This document shows, one piece after another, positions 25,133 through 38,741 of a DNA stretch of 64,000 nucleotides; positions within the stretch are counted from its first letter, which is position 1; each line of letters starts with the position of its first letter. Under the pieces are notes generated by a model. The model saw nothing but the letters and a program-made list of their open reading frames with translations. It had not been told where the DNA came from and did not search any database. The stretch lies in the NCBI GenBank assembly GCA_018401375.1, contig JAGYKR010000003.1:1-64000 (forward strand), given 5' to 3'. The stretch comes from Ilumatobacteraceae bacterium (GTDB lineage Bacteria > Actinomycetota > Acidimicrobiia > Acidimicrobiales > Ilumatobacteraceae). The translations under genes and the position numbers were made by a program.

Positions 25133-28100
25133 GTGACAGATTCGGCACCCACCTCCGGTCTGGCCAGCCTCGCGCCGCTGCTGCGAGCAGAGCCGGGCCT
25201 CACCCGCGCCCTCGGTGAGCCCGATGCCCGATTGGCAATCGTGGAGGTAGCCCGCCCGATTGCTCTGGCTGGTCTGAGCAATCTTTCTGATCGGCGTCCG
25301 CTGGTCGTGGTCTGCCCCACAGGCACCATGGCCGGGCAACTCGCCGATGATCTGCGCCAGTTTCTCCCCCCCTCTGAGGTGCTGTTGTTTCCTGCTTGGG
25401 AGACGCTGCCTTTTGAAAGGGTCAGCCCAGCCGTGGAGACCATGGGCCGTCGGATTGAGGTCATCCACCGTCTCGGGGATCCGGCCGCTGTGCCATCGGT
25501 GATCGTGACCGGGATTCGTGCCCTGCTCCAAAAGCTCGCTCCCGGGGTCCTGGAGATCTCTCCGATCCGCATTGTCCGGGGGACCAGCGTGGATCCGGAT
25601 CTGCTCGCCGCCGAACTCACCCGGGTTGGCTACCGCCGTGAGGAACTCGTGGAACATCGCGGCGAGTTCGCCCGGCGCGGCGCGATCATCGACATCTACC
25701 CCTCCACCGCTGATGCACCGATCCGAGTAGATCTATGGGGCGATGAAGTGGATCGGCTCACCCGCTTTAGCGTCAGCGATCAGCGCTCCGTGGAGGATCT
25801 CCATGAGGTGGAGATCTGGCCCGCCCGGGAACTCATCTTGACCGACGAACTCCGTCACCGCTCCGCAGAACTCATCGCCGAGGAGCCCTGGGGGCGCGAA
25901 CACTGGGAGCGACTCGCCGAGGGCGCAATCTTTGACGGGATGGAATCCTTTCTGCCTTGGTTGATCGCAGAACAGACCCTGCTGACCGACGTCCTACCCC
26001 CGTCCGCCAAGGTGGTTCTCATCGAACCACGGCGACTGCGCGACCGCGCTCATGACCTCCTCGCTGAGGAGGAGGATCTCGCTCGGAGCCTCGCGTCCAC
26101 TTGGAATCGCGATCCCGCACGACCCTTTGCTCGGCTCCACGGCGACCCCGACGCGCTGCTCGCAGAGGTCGGTGCCTTCTGGAGCGTGGACTCCACCCCC
26201 GAATCCCCCGACACCCCGATCGTGCAGGCCATCGGCTGGGGTCCGGTCGCCGGTGACCCATCGGGCCTGATTGCCCGTCTTACCGATCTGATCTCCCAGG
26301 GCTACCGCGTGGTGCTGGCCGCCGACGGCCCGGCCTCAGCCGAACGACTCCGACAAATCACCCTCGAGGGCGGTCTCGACCTCGTTGTGGCCGCACCCGG
26401 TAGTGATCTCAGTGCCCCCGGCGGTCGGGTCGTAGTCGCTCCGATCCAGCGTGGCTGCACCTTGCCTGCAGCCAAGATTGCGATTCTCGCCGAGGCTGAC
26501 CTCACTGGACGTCGCCGGGCACACCGAGCCGCACGACCGAGATCACGGGATTCGGCCGGCTTCTTTGAAGATCTTCGACCCGGGAACTACGTGGTCCATT
26601 ACCAGCATGGGGTAGGTAAATACGAAGGCATGGTCACCCGGGCGATCGGCGGGGTGGAACGCGATTACCTGCTCGTGGCCTATAAGGGTGGCGACAAGCT
26701 CTACATCCCCTCCGACCAGATCGATGCCCTGCGCCACTATGTCGGCGGCGAAACCCCAACCCTGCACCGCCTCGGCGGATCTGATTTCGCCAAGGCGAAA
26801 TCCAAGGTTAAATCCGCCGTCCGAGAGATCGCCCAAGAACTGGTCCTGCTCTACCAGCAACGGGTTAATGCGAGCGGCCATGCGTTCGGCTCTGACACCC
26901 CGTGGCAACACGAGATGGAGGAGGCCTTCGGTTACGTGGAGACCCCCGACCAAAAGACAGCGATTGAGGACATCAAAGCCGACATGGAGCGGCCATATCC
27001 GATGGACCGTCTGCTGTGTGGTGACGTTGGGTTCGGTAAAACCGAGGTTGCTGTGCGCGCTGCGTTTAAAGCGATGCAAGATGGGATGCAGGTTGCGGTC
27101 CTCGCGCCGACCACATTGTTGGCGAGCCAGCACGGCAACACCTTCGCTGACCGGTTTGCCGGATATCCGATCCGGGTAGAGGTGTTATCGCGGTTTTTGT
27201 CTGCGGCCCAAGCGAAGAAAGTCATCGCCGGGATCGAATCCGGTGAGGTGGACTGCGTGATCGGCACCCATCGTCTGCTCTCCCCCGAGATCCGTTTCAA
27301 GAACCTCGGCTTGTTGGTCGTGGACGAGGAACAGCGTTTCGGGGTGCAGCACAAAGAGATGATGAAAAAGATGAAGACCGATGTGGACGTCTTGACCCTG
27401 TCAGCCACCCCGATCCCACGGACCCTGGAAATGAGCTTGGTCGGCATCCGGGATCTCTCGTTGTTGCAGACTCCTCCTGCGGACCGGCAGCCGATCTTGA
27501 CCTACGTCGGTGAATACGACGAGCGGGTCGCAGTGGAAGCCATCCGACGCGAGCTTCTGCGCGAAGGCCAGGTGTTTTGGGTGCATAACCGGGTGGGATC
27601 CATCGAGACTGCCGCCGAAAGACTCCGCCAACTCGTCCCCGAGGCGCGCATCGCAATCGCTCACGGGCAAATGGATGAGGGCACCCTCGAACAAGTGGTG
27701 CTCGATTTCTGGGAGGGCCGCTACGACGTGCTGGTCTGCACCACGATCATCGAGTCCGGTATCGACATGCCCACGGTCAACACCTTGGTGGTGGAACGCT
27801 CCGATCTGCTCGGACTCGGCCAGATGCATCAGCTGCGCGGCCGGGTGGGCCGCAGCGGATCCCGGGCCTACGCATACCTATTTCATCCCAGGGATCGGGT
27901 GCTCTCCGAGGAGGCATACGAACGACTGCGCACGATCGGTGAAGCCACCGAACTCGGCTCCGGTTTCCGGATTGCGATGCGTGACCTCGAGATCCGCGGG
28001 GCCGGGAACCTGCTCGGCGAATCGCAGTCCGGTCATATCGCAGCGGTCGGCTACGACCTGTACTGCCAGATGGTCACCGAAGCGGTCTCGGAGATGAAGG

Positions 28101-28567
28101 GTGAACCGGTCGCCACCCCATCGGAACTGAAGTTGGATGTGCCCACCGACGCTCATCTGCCCGCCGACTACGTCAATCGCGAAGAGATGCGCTTGGAGGC
28201 CTACCGCCGCCTGGCAGCGGTCACCTCCGCGAGCCAAGTGACGGACATCCGCAGCGAATGGGAGGACCGCTACGGGCCGATTCCCGCAGCGGCTGCAGCC
28301 CTCCTGAAAATCGCCGAGCTACGGGCCTGTTGTCATCGGATCGGGATCACCGAGGTTCAGATCACTTCCGAACAAGCCAAACTGGCACCGATCCACCTGA
28401 AGCTCAGTGCAGCCACCCGGCTCAAACGGCTATCAAAAGAAGCCCGCTACAGGGAAGACTCCGGCCAACTCGTGATCCCGCTAGGCCGGGGTTTTGGGAA
28501 GGCTCCCGATCCGGCTGCATTGCTCGTGGATCTGTTAAACGAACTCGTGCCACCCGAGTCCACCTGA
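25133..28567 (+). CDS. mfd: transcription-repair coupling factor
   Basis: 1144 residues. Order: UvrB-homology N-terminus (WETLPFERVSPAVETMGRR, EFARRGAIIDIYP), RNA polymerase-interaction domain (GNYVVHYQHGVGKYEGM), RecG-like motor with Walker A GDVGFGKTEVAVRAAFKAM, motif II DEEQRFGV, motif III LSATPIPRTLEMSL, motif VI QLRGRVGRS, and the C-terminal TRCF domain. It removes stalled RNA polymerase and recruits UvrABC. Full length for the family. Confidence 0.97.
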   Translation: MTDSAPTSGLASLAPLLRAEPGLTRALGEPDARLAIVEVARPIALAGLSNLSDRRPLVVVCPTGTMAGQLADDLRQFLPPSEVLLFPAWETLPFERVSPAVETMGRRIEVIHRLGDPAAVPSVIVTGIRALLQKLAPGVLEISPIRIVRGTSVDPDLLAAELTRVGYRREELVEHRGEFARRGAIIDIYPSTADAPIRVDLWGDEVDRLTRFSVSDQRSVEDLHEVEIWPARELILTDELRHRSAELIAEEPWGREHWERLAEGAIFDGMESFLPWLIAEQTLLTDVLPPSAKVVLIEPRRLRDRAHDLLAEEEDLARSLASTWNRDPARPFARLHGDPDALLAEVGAFWSVDSTPESPDTPIVQAIGWGPVAGDPSGLIARLTDLISQGYRVVLAADGPASAERLRQITLEGGLDLVVAAPGSDLSAPGGRVVVAPIQRGCTLPAAKIAILAEADLTGRRRAHRAARPRSRDSAGFFEDLRPGNYVVHYQHGVGKYEGMVTRAIGGVERDYLLVAYKGGDKLYIPSDQIDALRHYVGGETPTLHRLGGSDFAKAKSKVKSAVREIAQELVLLYQQRVNASGHAFGSDTPWQHEMEEAFGYVETPDQKTAIEDIKADMERPYPMDRLLCGDVGFGKTEVAVRAAFKAMQDGMQVAVLAPTTLLASQHGNTFADRFAGYPIRVEVLSRFLSAAQAKKVIAGIESGEVDCVIGTHRLLSPEIRFKNLGLLVVDEEQRFGVQHKEMMKKMKTDVDVLTLSATPIPRTLEMSLVGIRDLSLLQTPPADRQPILTYVGEYDERVAVEAIRRELLREGQVFWVHNRVGSIETAAERLRQLVPEARIAIAHGQMDEGTLEQVVLDFWEGRYDVLVCTTIIESGIDMPTVNTLVVERSDLLGLGQMHQLRGRVGRSGSRAYAYLFHPRDRVLSEEAYERLRTIGEATELGSGFRIAMRDLEIRGAGNLLGESQSGHIAAVGYDLYCQMVTEAVSEMKGEPVATPSELKLDVPTDAHLPADYVNREEMRLEAYRRLAAVTSASQVTDIRSEWEDRYGPIPAAAAALLKIAELRACCHRIGITEVQITSEQAKLAPIHLKLSAATRLKRLSKEARYREDSGQLVIPLGRGFGKAPDPAALLVDLLNELVPPEST

Positions 28568-28642
28568 GTTCGCCCCAGTTCCAGTGACCTCATCACTCGG
28601 GTCCACTCACCGGAGCGCTTCGATGATCGCGGCCGCTCACGA

Positions 28643-28648
28643 TAGGTT
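28643..28648 (+). promoter_or_regulatory. -10 hexamer TAGGTT before the SurA-like gene
   Basis: TAGGTT ends 7 nt before the GTG at 28656, which decides that start over the ATG at 28584 or 28722. Confidence 0.4.
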
Positions 28649-28655
28649 CTCCTTC

Positions 28656-29612
28656 GTGTCAACCTCATTCCCGGCTGTGCCCACGCCCCCCAGAGCCCGC
28701 ACCCGCAGTTCGCTCACCTCGATGGCCTCTCGTGTGACTGGTGTGGCCATCGGCGCGCTGCTCCTCAGTTCGTGCGCCACTTTCACCGAAGCTAACCAGA
28801 TCGCCCGGGTGGGCCCGGTGGCTATGGAACGCACCGAACTCGACGCCCTACTTATCGATGCCACGCCGGGGGCCACTCCCGGGGACCGGCTCAACGTAGA
28901 CATGAGCGTGGCCCACAACATGTTGAACTCTTGGCTGCTGACCGAGATCCTGCGCAACGAACTAGCCGCTGCTGGACTCAGCGTGACTGAAGAGGACCGT
29001 GAGGCTGCGATATCTGAACTCTTCGAAGTTTTTGGACCGACCTGGGACGACACCACAGGACCAGCCCTTAAGGCGCTGCAGATCGATCAGCAGACGGTGA
29101 TCAACCGTTGGCGGACGGGACTTGCTGATGCCTTGAGTCCCGATCAGGTGCGAGAGGCCTACGAACAGGGCCACGCGACCTCAATGGTGATCTGCGCCTC
29201 GCACATTTTGACGATCACCCTCGAAAATGCGCAGGCGGCACAGGCCGAACTCGCTGCAGGTCGGCCCTTTGAGGAAGTTGCCACCGAATACTCCCTCGAT
29301 CAAAACAGTGTTGCCAACGGTGGCGCTTTGCCCTGTTCTACCCCCGTGCAGTTCGCCCAAGCCTTCGCCCCCGAGTTCTCCGACGCTGCGCTTGCAGCGA
29401 CAATCGGGGAGGTGACCGATCCGATCCCCACAGCATTCGGCTATCACATCATCCGGCTCGATCCCTTCACCGAGGCCCGCGCCCAAGAAATTTTCGCGCT
29501 CTACACCAACGAGACCATGCGGTTCCAGCGGGCCGCTCGGGCCGCCGAGGTCTATGTGAATCCGCGCTACGGGACCTTTGATCCTCAATCGGGAGTTCTG
29601 GCAATCGGCTGA
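28656..29612 (+). CDS. PpiC/SurA-like peptidyl-prolyl isomerase lipoprotein
   Basis: 318 residues. A lipoprotein signal ends at LLLSSC (Cys40 from this start), then a SurA-N-like helical region (DMSVAHNMLNSWLLTEILRNELAAAGL) and a parvulin domain (CASHILTITLENAQAAQAELAAGRPFEEVATEYS, then GGALPCSTP and GEVTDPIPTAFGYHIIRLD). It would assist folding of secreted proteins outside the membrane. The start could also be the ATG at 28722, which gives a more compact signal peptide. Confidence 0.88.
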   Translation: MSTSFPAVPTPPRARTRSSLTSMASRVTGVAIGALLLSSCATFTEANQIARVGPVAMERTELDALLIDATPGATPGDRLNVDMSVAHNMLNSWLLTEILRNELAAAGLSVTEEDREAAISELFEVFGPTWDDTTGPALKALQIDQQTVINRWRTGLADALSPDQVREAYEQGHATSMVICASHILTITLENAQAAQAELAAGRPFEEVATEYSLDQNSVANGGALPCSTPVQFAQAFAPEFSDAALAATIGEVTDPIPTAFGYHIIRLDPFTEARAQEIFALYTNETMRFQRAARAAEVYVNPRYGTFDPQSGVLAIG

Positions 29613-29651
29613 GGTCAGCCCCGGACCCCGCTCGCTACCTCCCTTCTTCCT

Positions 29652-33020
<3,369 letters not shown>

Positions 33021-33179
33021 TCGTCCATTTTCCACACGACTTCTCTGCCCGCACTGATCCACAGGCGTATAGGCCACATCTGTGCTCGTGGCGTCACCGC
33101 CCTCACCGAGTGACTACATTGTGTCCATTGGGAAGTCGTTGGCTGAACGCCTCAGCCACGAGATGATCAGGGGGTCGTG

Positions 33180-35477
33180 ATGGCTGGAAGCATTCTGGGT
33201 AATCGGGTTCTGCGCAAAGAGGATCCGAAGTTCCTTACCTCGGGGGGCGTCTACCTCGACGACCTCGAAGATGAGCGACTAACTGGCGCCGTCTATGTGG
33301 CCTATGTCCGCTCCCAGGTGGCCCATGGTGTGATCTCCTCCATCGATCTGTCCGAGGCCGTAGAGATGCCTGGCGTGATAGGTGTGTTCACCGCTGCCAG
33401 CCTTAACTTGGCTGAGGTTCCCTCGGCTTTCAATCCCGCCGTCACCCGCACGTACCTCGCCACGGACAAGGTCCGCTACGTGGGCGAACCCGTCGCCGCT
33501 GTGGTCGCAGAGACATATGAGCAGGCTGTGGATGCCGCAGCGATGGTCTATGCCGATATCGATGCCCTTCCGGCCCTCGTGGATATTGAAGAAGCGATGG
33601 CCTCTGACAATCTGTTGTACGAGGCGGCCGGATCCAATGTCGTGTTTGACACCACGGCGCTCGGGCTTCCCGAAAACACCGGAGGTGAGTTCTTTGCTGA
33701 TTGTGAAGTGGTGGTGGAAGGCCGCTTCATTAACCAGCGTGTCGCTCCCTGTCCACTCGAATCCCGCGCTGCTGCTGCGGCCTGGGTGGATGGCCGGCTC
33801 ATCCAATGGCTCTCCACTCAGCATGCCCAGGGTGCGCTCGCCACGATCATCGCCGCCAACGGTCTCGAAGCCTCTCAGGTCCGCATCATCACCCCGGATG
33901 TTGGAGGCGGGTTCGGCGCCAAGATTGGTACATATCCCGAAGAGATCCTCCTCGGTCGCCTCGCTAAAGAGGTCGGCCGACCGGTGCGCTTTCGCGAAAC
34001 TCGCAGCGAGTCAATGATGGCTCTCGGCCATGGTCGCGCTCAGGTCCAGTACGTCACCATCGGCGGACGCCGTGATGGCAAGGTCACCCACTACCGCATG
34101 CAGGTGTACCAGGACGCCGGTGCGTTCGTGGACATGGGTTCCATCCTCGCTCCGTTCATGACTCGCCCGATGGCTTCGGCTGTATACGACATCCCCAACA
34201 TTGAGGTCCGCACCACCTCGGTGGTCACCAACACCACCCCGACCGTGGCCTATCGCGGCGCCGGTCGCCCCGAGGCCACCGCTGCCGCCGAGCGGGCGAT
34301 GGACATGTTCGCCGCCGAGATCGGCATGGATGCCGCCGAGGTCCGACGGGTCAACTTGATCCCGAAGTTCCTCGAGCCCCACACCACTGCGGTGGGCCAG
34401 ACCTATGACGTCGGCAACTACGAAGTCGCCATGGATAAGGCCATGCAGGCTGCTGGCTATGCCGAACTACGTGTTGAGCAGGCCGCTCGCCGCGCCTCAG
34501 GGAACCCGGTCCAAATCGGCATCGGCGTCTCTGTCTACGTGGAGATCACCGGTGGAGTTCAGCCGATGGGTGAAGCCGCCAAAATTGAAGTGCACGAGGA
34601 CGGCTCGGCATCGATCTACACCGGCACCTCCCCGCACGGTCAAGGCCATGACACCTCCTGGTCGATGATCGCCAGCGAGCAGACCGGGATCCCTATGGAC
34701 CGGATCACCTTGGTGTGGGGTGACACCGACCTCGTTCCCGTCGGTGGTGGCACCATGGGTTCACGCTCGCTCCAGCAAGGCGGGGCGGCCGTCAACAAGG
34801 CGGCCATCGAACTCGTAGAGCAGGCCCGCTCCTTAGCGGCCACCCTGCTCGAGGCCGACGAAGCCGACATCGTGCTCGACACCGATTCAGGTAACTTCCA
34901 CGTGGCCGGCACCCCAGCGGTGTCCACCACCTGGGCTGATCTGGCAGTTGCTGCCACAACAAACGCGGATTTTCCTGACGGCTTGACCCACGAGACCCGC
35001 TTTGAGGCATCCGGGGCTACGTTCCCCTTCGGAGCGCACGTAGCCGTAGTTGAGGTAGACACCGAGACCGGCAAGGTCCGCCACATCCGCCACGTGGCCT
35101 GTGACGATGCCGGCCGGGTGCTCAACCCGCTCCTGCTCGAAGGTCAGATCCATGGTGGCGTGGCCCAAGGAACCGCTCAGGCCCTGCTTGAGGAGGTTCG
35201 TTACGATTCCGACGGGAACCCGGTCACCTCCAACCTCGCTGACTACGCGATGATCTCGGCGGCTGAACTGCCGAGCTTTGAAGTGGTCCATATGGAGACC
35301 CCGACCCCGATCAACCCACTCGGCGCCAAGGGCATCGGCGAGTCAGGAACCATCGGGTCCACTCCAGCGGTGCAATCTGCGGTTGTGGATGCGCTCGCCC
35401 ATCTCGGTGTGCGACATGTGGACATGCCCACCACTCCGGAGAAGGTGTGGAAGGCCATTGCGGCCGCTTCAAACTGA
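33180..35477 (+). CDS. orphan molybdenum hydroxylase large subunit (xanthine dehydrogenase/form II CODH-like)
   Basis: 765 residues. N-terminal LGNRVLRKEDPKFLTSGGVYLDD and the a/b hammerhead domain, then the Mo-binding domain: DVGGGFGAK, active-site loop AYRGAGRPEATAAAERAMD (about residue 356), TGTSPHGQGHDTSW, and the catalytic Glu in GIGESGTIG near residue 720. AYRGAGR is the form II type, not the AYRCSFR loop of true CO dehydrogenase. No small or medium subunit adjoins it; the operon at 40-44 kb may supply partners. AGGGGG precedes the ATG; a GTG is one codon earlier. Confidence 0.92.
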   Translation: MAGSILGNRVLRKEDPKFLTSGGVYLDDLEDERLTGAVYVAYVRSQVAHGVISSIDLSEAVEMPGVIGVFTAASLNLAEVPSAFNPAVTRTYLATDKVRYVGEPVAAVVAETYEQAVDAAAMVYADIDALPALVDIEEAMASDNLLYEAAGSNVVFDTTALGLPENTGGEFFADCEVVVEGRFINQRVAPCPLESRAAAAAWVDGRLIQWLSTQHAQGALATIIAANGLEASQVRIITPDVGGGFGAKIGTYPEEILLGRLAKEVGRPVRFRETRSESMMALGHGRAQVQYVTIGGRRDGKVTHYRMQVYQDAGAFVDMGSILAPFMTRPMASAVYDIPNIEVRTTSVVTNTTPTVAYRGAGRPEATAAAERAMDMFAAEIGMDAAEVRRVNLIPKFLEPHTTAVGQTYDVGNYEVAMDKAMQAAGYAELRVEQAARRASGNPVQIGIGVSVYVEITGGVQPMGEAAKIEVHEDGSASIYTGTSPHGQGHDTSWSMIASEQTGIPMDRITLVWGDTDLVPVGGGTMGSRSLQQGGAAVNKAAIELVEQARSLAATLLEADEADIVLDTDSGNFHVAGTPAVSTTWADLAVAATTNADFPDGLTHETRFEASGATFPFGAHVAVVEVDTETGKVRHIRHVACDDAGRVLNPLLLEGQIHGGVAQGTAQALLEEVRYDSDGNPVTSNLADYAMISAAELPSFEVVHMETPTPINPLGAKGIGESGTIGSTPAVQSAVVDALAHLGVRHVDMPTTPEKVWKAIAAASN

Positions 35478-35507
35478 CTCCTTGACCACAGGTTGAGACC
35501 CCCCGAC

Positions 35508-36086
35508 ATGCGTATCGCCACGCCTGATGATCTACACGCGGTGACTGCCACTCTCACCGAGTCTTTTTTCGGTGACCCCTTGATGAGTTGGGCCTTCCCC
35601 GAAAAGAGCATCAGAGCGCAGCGACTGTCCACCCTGTGGCGGTTCATGGCAGAGTACGTGTACCTCCCCGGGGGCTTTTGTACGACCACCGAGGATCACA
35701 GCGCGGTTGCGTTGTGGCGCGATCCGTCCAATCTGCGATCAGAAGAGTTCCGAGATCGTCGTGGGGCGGAGTTCTTCGAAGCGATGCACGGTGACATGGA
35801 TCGACTCTCGGCGATGAGTCGATCCATGGCGCAGCATCACCCTGACGATCCCCATTGGTATCTATTGGCCGTGGGAGTGCTCCCCGATCATCAAGGCCAC
35901 GGACTAGGTGGAGACCTGCTCACCCACACCCTGACCAATCTTCTCCCCTCGGGCATGCCGGCCTATCTGGAAGCCACCAGTACGCGCAGTCGCACTCTGT
36001 ATCTGCGCTTGGGATTTGAAGAAATCAGCGAGTTCACAGCTGAGGACAGTCCGCCAATCTGGGGAATGTGGTACCCAAACTCCTGA
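35508..36086 (+). CDS. GNAT-family N-acetyltransferase
   Basis: 192 residues with the acetyl-CoA loop LAVGVLPDHQGHGLGGDLL (Q/R-x-x-G-x-G/A) and a C-terminal ATSTRSRTLYLRLGFEEISEF. It transfers an acetyl group to an unknown amine. ATG at 35508 (MRIATPDD) is preferred over the TTG at 35493. Confidence 0.85.
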   Translation: MRIATPDDLHAVTATLTESFFGDPLMSWAFPEKSIRAQRLSTLWRFMAEYVYLPGGFCTTTEDHSAVALWRDPSNLRSEEFRDRRGAEFFEAMHGDMDRLSAMSRSMAQHHPDDPHWYLLAVGVLPDHQGHGLGGDLLTHTLTNLLPSGMPAYLEATSTRSRTLYLRLGFEEISEFTAEDSPPIWGMWYPNS

Positions 36087-36150
36087 TTTTTGTTCCCGAG
36101 ACCTCCACAATCGCTGGTTCTCGGCCCACTACCGACACACTGAAGGATTG

Positions 36151-37119
36151 ATGACTACATCTCGAGTCCCCCATCCGATCCTCGCCGAGAATCTGGTCCG
36201 TACTTTCGGTTCGGGAGATGATGCGGTGCGTGCCGTGGATGGGGTGGATCTCCAGGTAGAGGCCGGGGAGATCTTCGGGTTCCTTGGACCCAATGGTGCA
36301 GGTAAAAGCACCACCGTGCGCATGCTCACCACCTTGTTACGCCCCACCTCAGGTACGGCCAAGGTAGCCGGCTGGGACGTCAGCACCGAGGCCGACAAGG
36401 TCCGACGCAGTATCGGCGTGGCGCTCCAAGATGCAGCCATCGACCCACTGATGACCGGCACCGAACTTTTGCGTCTCCAAGCTGTGCTCTACGGGCTCCC
36501 CCGCAACATTCATGCCACCCGCGCCGGCGAGTTACTTGAGCGGGTGGGGCTGACTGCCGCCGGAGATCGCCGGGTCGGCACCTACTCGGGTGGGATGCGA
36601 CGACGTCTAGATCTGGCGCTGTCGCTGATCCACGAGCCCTCGGTGTTGTTCCTCGACGAGCCAACAACCGGCCTCGACCCGATGAGCCGCAAATCCCTGT
36701 GGGAGGAGATCCGCCGGCTCAACGATGACGGCACGACTGTGCTGCTGACCACCCAATACCTTGAGGAAGCCGATCAACTCGCTGACCGGATTGCGATTAT
36801 TGACAACGGCCGGATCGTAAGCCAAGGTTCGCCAGCAGACCTCAAAGCCGAGGTGGGCAGCCCAACATTATTGATCTCTGTGGACCCCACTCACCTCGCT
36901 GCGGCCCGCGAGATCCTCACCCATTTTGGCGAGGCCCGGCCCACCGCTGAAGGCACCTTGGGTGTGGGACTAGTTGACGGGGCATCCGGAGTCTCTGCGG
37001 TGATCCGTCGCCTCGATGAGGCCTCCATCCCGGTGATCCACCTCGAACTCAACGAGCCGAGCCTCGATGACGTGTTCGCCGAAGCCACCGGGCATCGCCT
37101 CGAGGGCGCCGAGAAATGA
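36151..37119 (+). CDS. ABC exporter ATP-binding protein (DrrA-like)
   Basis: 322 residues. Walker A GPNGAGKST, Q-loop GVALQDAAIDP, signature YSGGMRRRLDLAL, Walker B VLFLDEPTTGLDP and the H-loop TTQYLEEAD. The C-terminal extension and GLDP context are those of the DrrA/CcmA drug-export group. Two ABC-2 permeases follow, so it powers a three-gene exporter. ATG at 36151 has GAAGGA upstream. Confidence 0.95.
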   Translation: MTTSRVPHPILAENLVRTFGSGDDAVRAVDGVDLQVEAGEIFGFLGPNGAGKSTTVRMLTTLLRPTSGTAKVAGWDVSTEADKVRRSIGVALQDAAIDPLMTGTELLRLQAVLYGLPRNIHATRAGELLERVGLTAAGDRRVGTYSGGMRRRLDLALSLIHEPSVLFLDEPTTGLDPMSRKSLWEEIRRLNDDGTTVLLTTQYLEEADQLADRIAIIDNGRIVSQGSPADLKAEVGSPTLLISVDPTHLAAAREILTHFGEARPTAEGTLGVGLVDGASGVSAVIRRLDEASIPVIHLELNEPSLDDVFAEATGHRLEGAEK

Positions 37120-37129
37120 GTTCCGGCCA

Positions 37130-37951
37130 ATGAACACCGATCCAACCCTCACACTGACCGCCCCCCAAGATCTGCGAAGTTCGCCTTGGGCGCAAACCTC
37201 TGCTTTGTCTGTCCGCTCCATGATCGCACTGTGGCGCCAGCCCGCCACCGTCATTCCCTCGATGATCTTCCCGTTGTTCTTCGTGGCCCTCGGCACGTCT
37301 TCATTTTCTCGAGCGATCAATCTCCCCGGTTTCCCCGTAGTGGACAGCTTCTTGAACTTCGCTCTCGCCGGCGCAATTGTCCAAGGTGTGCTCTTCGGCT
37401 CAATCACCGGGGCCGCTGCCCTCGCCACCGACATTGAGAACGGTTTTTTTGACCGATTGCTGGTCGCCCCGACTGCACGCAGCAGCATTTTGTTTGGCCG
37501 ACTCGCTGGTGCAATGGCTTTTGGGGCATTCCAGACAGCGTTTTTTATCGCGGTCTTGTTGCCCTTTGGTCTCGGGATCAAGTCCGGTCCGATCGGCGTG
37601 GCGGTCATGATTCTTGGCGGGACGATGACCGCCCTTGGGGTGGGCGCCATCATGTCGGCGATGGCCCTGCGCACCGGATCCTCCGAAGCGGTACAGGGCT
37701 CTTTTCCGCTTTTGTTCATCATGTTGTTCTTCTCGAGTGCCTTTTTTCCTCGCCAAACCATGAGCGGGATCTATGGCACACTGGCCAACCTCAACCCGGT
37801 CTCGTATCTCATTGAGGGATTCCGCGACCTCACCATTGACGGCCTCACCACCTGGGCGGTGGTGCGAGCGCTCGGATTCTCTGCACTGCTCGCCGCAATC
37901 GGGATGGGACTCAGCCTGCGGAGCCTCCGCATCAGATTGGGACGGCAATGA
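37130..37951 (+). CDS. ABC-2 type permease (DrrB-like)
   Basis: 273 residues with about six membrane helices (VIPSMIFPLFFVALG, FALAGAIVQGVLFGSITGAAALATDIENGFFDRLLVAP, GVGAIMSAMALRTGSSEAVQ) and a C-terminal LNPVSYLIEGFRDLTIDG. The GFFDRLLVAPTAR loop is the typical ABC-2 export signature. It pairs with the ATPase 10 nt upstream. Confidence 0.93.
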   Translation: MNTDPTLTLTAPQDLRSSPWAQTSALSVRSMIALWRQPATVIPSMIFPLFFVALGTSSFSRAINLPGFPVVDSFLNFALAGAIVQGVLFGSITGAAALATDIENGFFDRLLVAPTARSSILFGRLAGAMAFGAFQTAFFIAVLLPFGLGIKSGPIGVAVMILGGTMTALGVGAIMSAMALRTGSSEAVQGSFPLLFIMLFFSSAFFPRQTMSGIYGTLANLNPVSYLIEGFRDLTIDGLTTWAVVRALGFSALLAAIGMGLSLRSLRIRLGRQ

Positions 37952-38727
37952 ACGATCTCCGCACCTCTAGTTTGTCCGCCGCAGTGGGCCTCTCAGGCCG
38001 CAACCTGCGCAACATTCGCCGCTTACCTTCGGCGTTCTTGCCGGCCTTGTTGATGCCGATCTTTCAGACGGTCGCCTTCTCAGGAACCTTCTACGCGATC
38101 ACCCAAGTCCCCGGGTTCCCGACCGATCGCTCCATTAACTGGTACATGCCGCTCGGCGTGGTGATGGGGTCCTCCTTCGCTGGAGTCGGGATCGGTTTCT
38201 CCACGGTCCGTGACCTCGAAAGTGGCTTTTATGACCGGATCCGCATGTCACCCGCTCCGCGCCGAGCCCTGCTGCTCGGGCCGTTGCTGTCGGCCCTCAC
38301 CCGTGCGGTAATGGTGGTGACCCTCGTAACGATCATCAGTTTTGGGCTTGGAGCGCGCACTACCGGAGGCCCGCTCGCGCTGGTCACCTTGCTCGCCGCC
38401 GGGGCCGGAATGTCGGTGATTGGGACCGGCTGGGGCCTCGGCCTCGCCTACCGGTTTAAGGACATGCGGGCCGCTGCGATCATGCAGTTGACCTTGTTCC
38501 TCGGATTGTTCTTGACCACTGCTCAAGCCCCACTGTCAATCATGCAAGGGTGGCTCTATGACGTGGCGCGACTGAACCCGTTTACGCAGATCCTGCAGTT
38601 AGCAAGGGCCGGATTCGTCAATGAAATGGCCTGGCAACACATTTGGGGTGGCCTCGTGGCGATCATTGTTATCAGTTTTTTGACCACCACTTTTGCGTGG
38701 ACAGGGTTGCGCAGATTGCAGGACTAG
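37948..38727 (+). CDS. second ABC-2 type permease
   Basis: 259 residues, related in layout to the permease it overlaps by 4 nt: six helices, the loop TVRDLESGFYDRIRMSPAPRR, and LARLNPF-type ending (VARLNPFTQILQLARAGFV). The exporter is therefore probably a heterodimer of two permeases. The substrate is not indicated. Confidence 0.93.
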   Translation: MNDLRTSSLSAAVGLSGRNLRNIRRLPSAFLPALLMPIFQTVAFSGTFYAITQVPGFPTDRSINWYMPLGVVMGSSFAGVGIGFSTVRDLESGFYDRIRMSPAPRRALLLGPLLSALTRAVMVVTLVTIISFGLGARTTGGPLALVTLLAAGAGMSVIGTGWGLGLAYRFKDMRAAAIMQLTLFLGLFLTTAQAPLSIMQGWLYDVARLNPFTQILQLARAGFVNEMAWQHIWGGLVAIIVISFLTTTFAWTGLRRLQD

Positions 38728-38741
38728 CCCTCCCCGGGCAG

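Noticed and set aside
24470-25657. 395-codon minus-strand frame opposite pth and mfd
   Set aside because: Antisense to two strongly supported genes; a codon-bias artefact of GC-rich DNA.
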